DNA of 7,399 nucleotides from Dehalococcoidia bacterium (GTDB lineage: Bacteria; Chloroflexota; Dehalococcoidia; SZUA-161): contig SOKG01000277.1 in NCBI GenBank assembly GCA_004376205.1, positions 1-7,399 on the forward strand. Direction: 5' to 3'. A model generated the notes under the pieces. The model made no database searches, was not told where the DNA came from, and saw only the letters and a program-made list of their open reading frames with translations. Below are positions 5,493 through 7,399 of the stretch, piece after piece. The position numbers and the translations under genes are program-made. The first letter of the stretch is position 1, and each line of letters begins with the position of its first letter.

Positions 5493-5523
5493 TTGACCAC
5501 CCAAGCGGGGGTGGTCAATTTTT
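5493..5523 (+). terminator. Intrinsic terminator or attenuator upstream of speD
   Basis: A perfect 10-bp stem, TTGACCACCC (5493-5502) with GGGTGGTCAA (5509-5518) and a 6-nt loop AAGCGG, is followed directly by five Ts (5519-5523). This is a textbook plus-strand intrinsic terminator; the minus strand has no T-tract. It lies 28 nt after the HTH stop and 31 nt before the speD ATG, which leaves too little room for a complete promoter between terminator and speD. Confidence 0.88.
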
Positions 5524-5539
5524 GTGCCTCAAATACTAG

Positions 5540-5548
5540 AAGGGGGTG
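5540..5548 (+). promoter_or_regulatory. speD ribosome binding site that decides the start
   Basis: AAGGGGGTG (5540-5548) matches eight of nine bases of the ideal AAGGAGGTG and lies 6 nt before the ATG at 5555. A GTG in the same frame at 5546 is part of this SD, so it cannot be the start; the protein begins MHLIIDGYRG. Confidence 0.8.
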
Positions 5549-5554
5549 AAGATA

Positions 5555-5953
5555 ATGCACCTGATCATCGATGGCTACAGAGGTGACGTCCAGAGAATGC
5601 AGGATGTTGATTTCATCTACCAGCTCCTCGACACTTATCCCTCGCAGATCGGGATGACAAAGATCTCTCCCCCAAAGGTTTCCAAGTACATCGGCTCCAA
5701 ACCCGAAGATTGGGGGGTCTCTGCTTTTGTCCTCATAGCGGAGAGCCATATCAGCATCCACACTTTCCCCGAGCGTTCCTACATCAATATCGACATCTTC
5801 TCCTGCAAGGAGTTTGACGCCGAGCAAACCATTAGAGACCTTCAGCAGAAATTTGGCTTGGCCGAAGTCAGGAGCTATATTCTCAATCGGGGTCTGGAAT
5901 ACCACAATGATCAACCGTCCTCCTTGGTGTTGGACTCCGCAAGTAGCTGGTGA
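5555..5953 (+). CDS. speD: SpeD-family pyruvoyl-dependent decarboxylase (AdoMetDC proenzyme-like)
   Basis: This 132-residue proenzyme belongs to the S-adenosylmethionine decarboxylase family, which cleaves itself to create a pyruvoyl cofactor. AdoMetDC makes the aminopropyl donor for spermidine. The catalytic block is intact: IAESHISIHTFPE (61-73) with the self-cleavage site before Ser64, His69 in IHTFPE, and Cys84 in DIFSC (80-84). These correspond to Ser63, His68 and Cys83 of the Thermotoga maritima enzyme. The N-terminal half (MHLIIDGYRGDVQRMQDVDF, then YPSQIGMTKISPPKV) differs from the common KSLGRHVIAE-type opening, so it belongs to a divergent subgroup. Some SpeD-family members are known to act as ornithine or arginine decarboxylases, and an agmatinase gene follows by 47 nt without a spermidine synthase; the substrate is therefore uncertain. 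Expression may depend on readthrough of the terminator just upstream. Confidence 0.9.
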   Translation: MHLIIDGYRGDVQRMQDVDFIYQLLDTYPSQIGMTKISPPKVSKYIGSKPEDWGVSAFVLIAESHISIHTFPERSYINIDIFSCKEFDAEQTIRDLQQKFGLAEVRSYILNRGLEYHNDQPSSLVLDSASSW

Positions 5954-6000
5954 ATCCTTCTCGGGAAGGATGAATCGACTCAATCGCCGGGACAGACAAC

Positions 6001-6879
6001 GTGAGCCATGATCTATTCCATCCCCCAAGGGCTTTCGCTGGCGTACATCCACAGGTCATGACCTTGGATGAGGCGAAGGTGGTGATCCTCCCTGTCCCCT
6101 ACGATAGCACCACGGAGTACAAGAGCGGTACCAGGGAGGGACCTCGGGCGATCATCGATGCCTCACAATACCTCGAGCTATACGACACTGAACTGGATAG
6201 AGAGATCAGCGAAGTGGGGATTCATACCCTCCCTGAAGTGCAACCCCTGATGAGCGGACCCGAACCGATGTTGGAACGGGTCTACCAGATAGCGAGTGAC
6301 CTGCTTGATAAAGGCAAGCTTCTGGCGATGTTGGGCGGCGAGCATTCCCTTACTCTGGGCATGGTTAGAGCCTTTCGGGAGAAATACCCTGAACTCTCAG
6401 TACTGCACCTGGATGCTCACGCCGATCTACGCGACCAATATCAGGGGACAAAATACAGCCATGCTTGCGTCATGCGCCGGGTCTGGGAGCTTTGCCCCGT
6501 CGTCCACGCGGGCGTCCGCAGCATGAGCCGGGAGGAACACCGATTTCTGGTAGAACGCAAAATCAACCCGTCTTATGCCGAAGCCTTATCCAGCCCGGAC
6601 TCTGTAGCCCAGGTTGTCTCCACCCTCTCGCCGCAGGTATATATCTCGATCGACCTCGATGTACTCGACCCCTCAATCATGTCAGCGGTGGGCACCCCCG
6701 AACCTGGGGGCTTGAGCTGGCAACAAGTGCTGGAGCTACTACGCGCAGTGGCCAGCGGCAGACAAATCGTCGGCTTCGACCTAGTGGAACTCTGCCCCCG
6801 AGAGGGTCCAAGCTCCTGCGCCTTCCTTGCCGCCAAACTGGCCTACAAACTTGTAGGATATGCCACACCCCCAAGCTGA
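6001..6879 (+). CDS. speB: Agmatinase-family ureohydrolase
   Basis: This 292-residue binuclear manganese ureohydrolase most likely converts agmatine to putrescine and urea. All six metal ligands are in place: His115 in GGEHSLTLG, Asp138, His140 and Asp142 in HLDAHADLR, and Asp218 and Asp220 in SIDLDVLDPS. GTPEPGG (231-237) and FDLVELCP (259-266) complete the family pattern. Glu replaces the more usual Asp in GGDHS. The length and N-terminal AKVVILPVPYDSTT with GTREGPRAI are agmatinase-like. Related enzymes in thermophiles cleave aminopropylagmatine to spermidine, so that alternative stays open. The start is the GTG at 6001; an in-frame TGA lies at 5971-5973, no ATG or other standard start falls between, and the SD is poor. 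An internal ATG at 6058 would cut the first 19 residues. It is paired with speD in a probable polyamine operon. Confidence 0.93.
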   Translation: MSHDLFHPPRAFAGVHPQVMTLDEAKVVILPVPYDSTTEYKSGTREGPRAIIDASQYLELYDTELDREISEVGIHTLPEVQPLMSGPEPMLERVYQIASDLLDKGKLLAMLGGEHSLTLGMVRAFREKYPELSVLHLDAHADLRDQYQGTKYSHACVMRRVWELCPVVHAGVRSMSREEHRFLVERKINPSYAEALSSPDSVAQVVSTLSPQVYISIDLDVLDPSIMSAVGTPEPGGLSWQQVLELLRAVASGRQIVGFDLVELCPREGPSSCAFLAAKLAYKLVGYATPPS

Positions 6880-6937
6880 AGTCCTATCGCGTTGGTTCGT
6901 GAGGTATGTGGAACAAGCCCGAGGAACAATACTAATC

Positions 6938-6951
6938 AGCGAGGCCTCGCT
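6938..6951. repeat. 14-bp perfect palindrome between convergent genes
   Basis: AGCGAGGCCTCGCT is a perfect palindrome in the 72-bp gap between the agmatinase stop and the stop of the convergent PPC gene. It could fold as a 5-bp hairpin with a GGCC loop from either strand and help end both transcripts, but no T-tract is present on either side. Confidence 0.45.
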
Positions 6952-7359
6952 TCAATCAACCAGCTCATTAAGCCCTGTGTAGCTGTCACTCCGACGCCGG
7001 AGCTGCTGATCCAGCTCCCCTATGACTACCTCAGCCGTGGAGAACACCGTCGCCTCGGCAAGATGACCCCCTCGGCAGATATCCTGTCGCGAAAGCTGGA
7101 TGTGTATGTGGATTATCGGGCGATCACTTTGCTTTGCCACTGAGCCCTGAGCACAGACGATCTCCAGCGGACCGGAATAGTCCGCACTCTCGTATTTCCC
7201 CGGGAGTTCCGTCAAGAAATTGAGACGGGCGCTTTCCACGGAGCCGATAATACCGATAACGACACCAGAAGAGATGTTATGCTCCCGGCAATAGCGGGCT
7301 ATCTCGCCGAGCAACTCCTGCCCCGGTTTGACCCTGAATACATGCACCTTGTTAAACAA
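6952..7359 (-). CDS. PPC/DUF296 domain protein
   Basis: This 135-residue protein consists of one PPC domain (plants and prokaryotes conserved, DUF296), the domain found C-terminal to AT-hooks in plant AHL proteins and alone in many bacteria. The family opening HVFRVKPGQELLGEIARYCR (6-25) is followed by SSGVVIGIIGSVESARLNF (30-48), a hallmark GIGS-like turn, then IIHIHIQLS (82-90) and GGHLAEATVF (97-106). His84, His86 and His99 are arranged as possible metal ligands. Bacterial members form trimers; their biochemical role is unknown, and no AT-hook or other DNA-binding motif is visible here. The start is TTG at 7359-7357: AAAAGGAGG lies 7 nt upstream and the protein begins normally from there. 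It is convergent with the agmatinase gene and probably unrelated to it. The region beyond its start (7376-7399) is too short to interpret. Confidence 0.88.
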   Translation of the reverse strand: MFNKVHVFRVKPGQELLGEIARYCREHNISSGVVIGIIGSVESARLNFLTELPGKYESADYSGPLEIVCAQGSVAKQSDRPIIHIHIQLSRQDICRGGHLAEATVFSTAEVVIGELDQQLRRRSDSYTGLNELVD

Positions 7360-7366
7360 CTGCTCG

Positions 7367-7375
7367 CCTCCTTTT
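7367..7375 (-). promoter_or_regulatory. Ribosome binding site supporting a TTG start
   Basis: On the minus strand AAAAGGAGG ends 7 nt before TTG (7359-7357). This strong, well-spaced site supports TTG as the start of the PPC-domain gene over a GTG four codons further in. Confidence 0.75.
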
Positions 7376-7399
7376 CAGACCCGCCGGCACCATCTTAGC

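Noticed and set aside
5970..6011. Short ORF MNRLNRRDRQREP after speD, overlapping the agmatinase start
   Set aside because: GGAAGGATG has no usable SD spacing, and the peptide is the tail of an out-of-frame ORF running through speD. Chance is the better explanation.
5285..6052. Minus-strand ORF of 255 codons across HTH, speD and agmatinase start
   Set aside because: It is antisense to clear genes and crosses a terminator and SD region, with no family resemblance; it is a shadow ORF.
7352..7399. Possible 3' end of an upstream minus-strand gene overlapping the PPC start (ends ...RRRAVV, TAA)
   Set aside because: Fewer than 50 bases are visible and two frames give stops (TAA near 7354 and TGA near 7376). 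Neither frame can be supported.

Overview
The window is ordinary bacterial chromosome (moderately GC-rich by eye) with ten protein genes and no mobile element, CRISPR array, tRNA or rRNA. The gene set (greA-lysS-serS, holB next to a RicT/PSP1 gene, a 30-residue bS22-type ribosomal protein, a SpeD-family enzyme with an agmatinase) fits a Gram-positive-like lineage. The style of the proteins, such as the GreA tip reading GGTVDNAEY, makes me favour Chloroflexota, perhaps Dehalococcoidia. That assignment comes from memory of protein families and is not proven by the sequence.

Left arm (1-2413, minus strand): a transcription and translation operon reading greA, lysS, serS, with serS cut by the window edge. 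It starts from a near-consensus sigma70-type promoter (TTTACA, 17 nt, TATAAT). Between this promoter and the greA start lies a hairpin followed by a T-tract, an arrangement expected of a leader attenuator. Divergent from it, a TTGACA-17-CACAAT promoter drives a nitroreductase-family gene.

Centre (2524-5148, plus strand): the nitroreductase is followed by a tiny gene for a bS22/mS38-type ribosomal protein (3136-3228), then holB (clamp-loader delta prime) and ricT. holB and ricT are 10 nt apart and are adjacent in many Gram-positive genomes.

Right arm (5149-6879, plus strand): a candidate promoter, a structured leader and a 63-residue helix-turn-helix protein come first. A strong intrinsic terminator follows only 31 nt before a SpeD-family pyruvoyl decarboxylase, and an agmatinase-family ureohydrolase comes next. 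Together these look like a polyamine module with a possible regulator at its head. No spermidine synthase is present, so the substrate of the SpeD-like enzyme is an open question. A convergent minus-strand gene (6952-7359) encodes a PPC/DUF296 protein that starts at TTG.

I saw no wholly new multi-gene system. The most interesting signals are the greA leader attenuator, the altered acidic tip of GreA, the very small ribosomal-protein gene, and the regulatory architecture and enzymology of the HTH-speD-agmatinase block.
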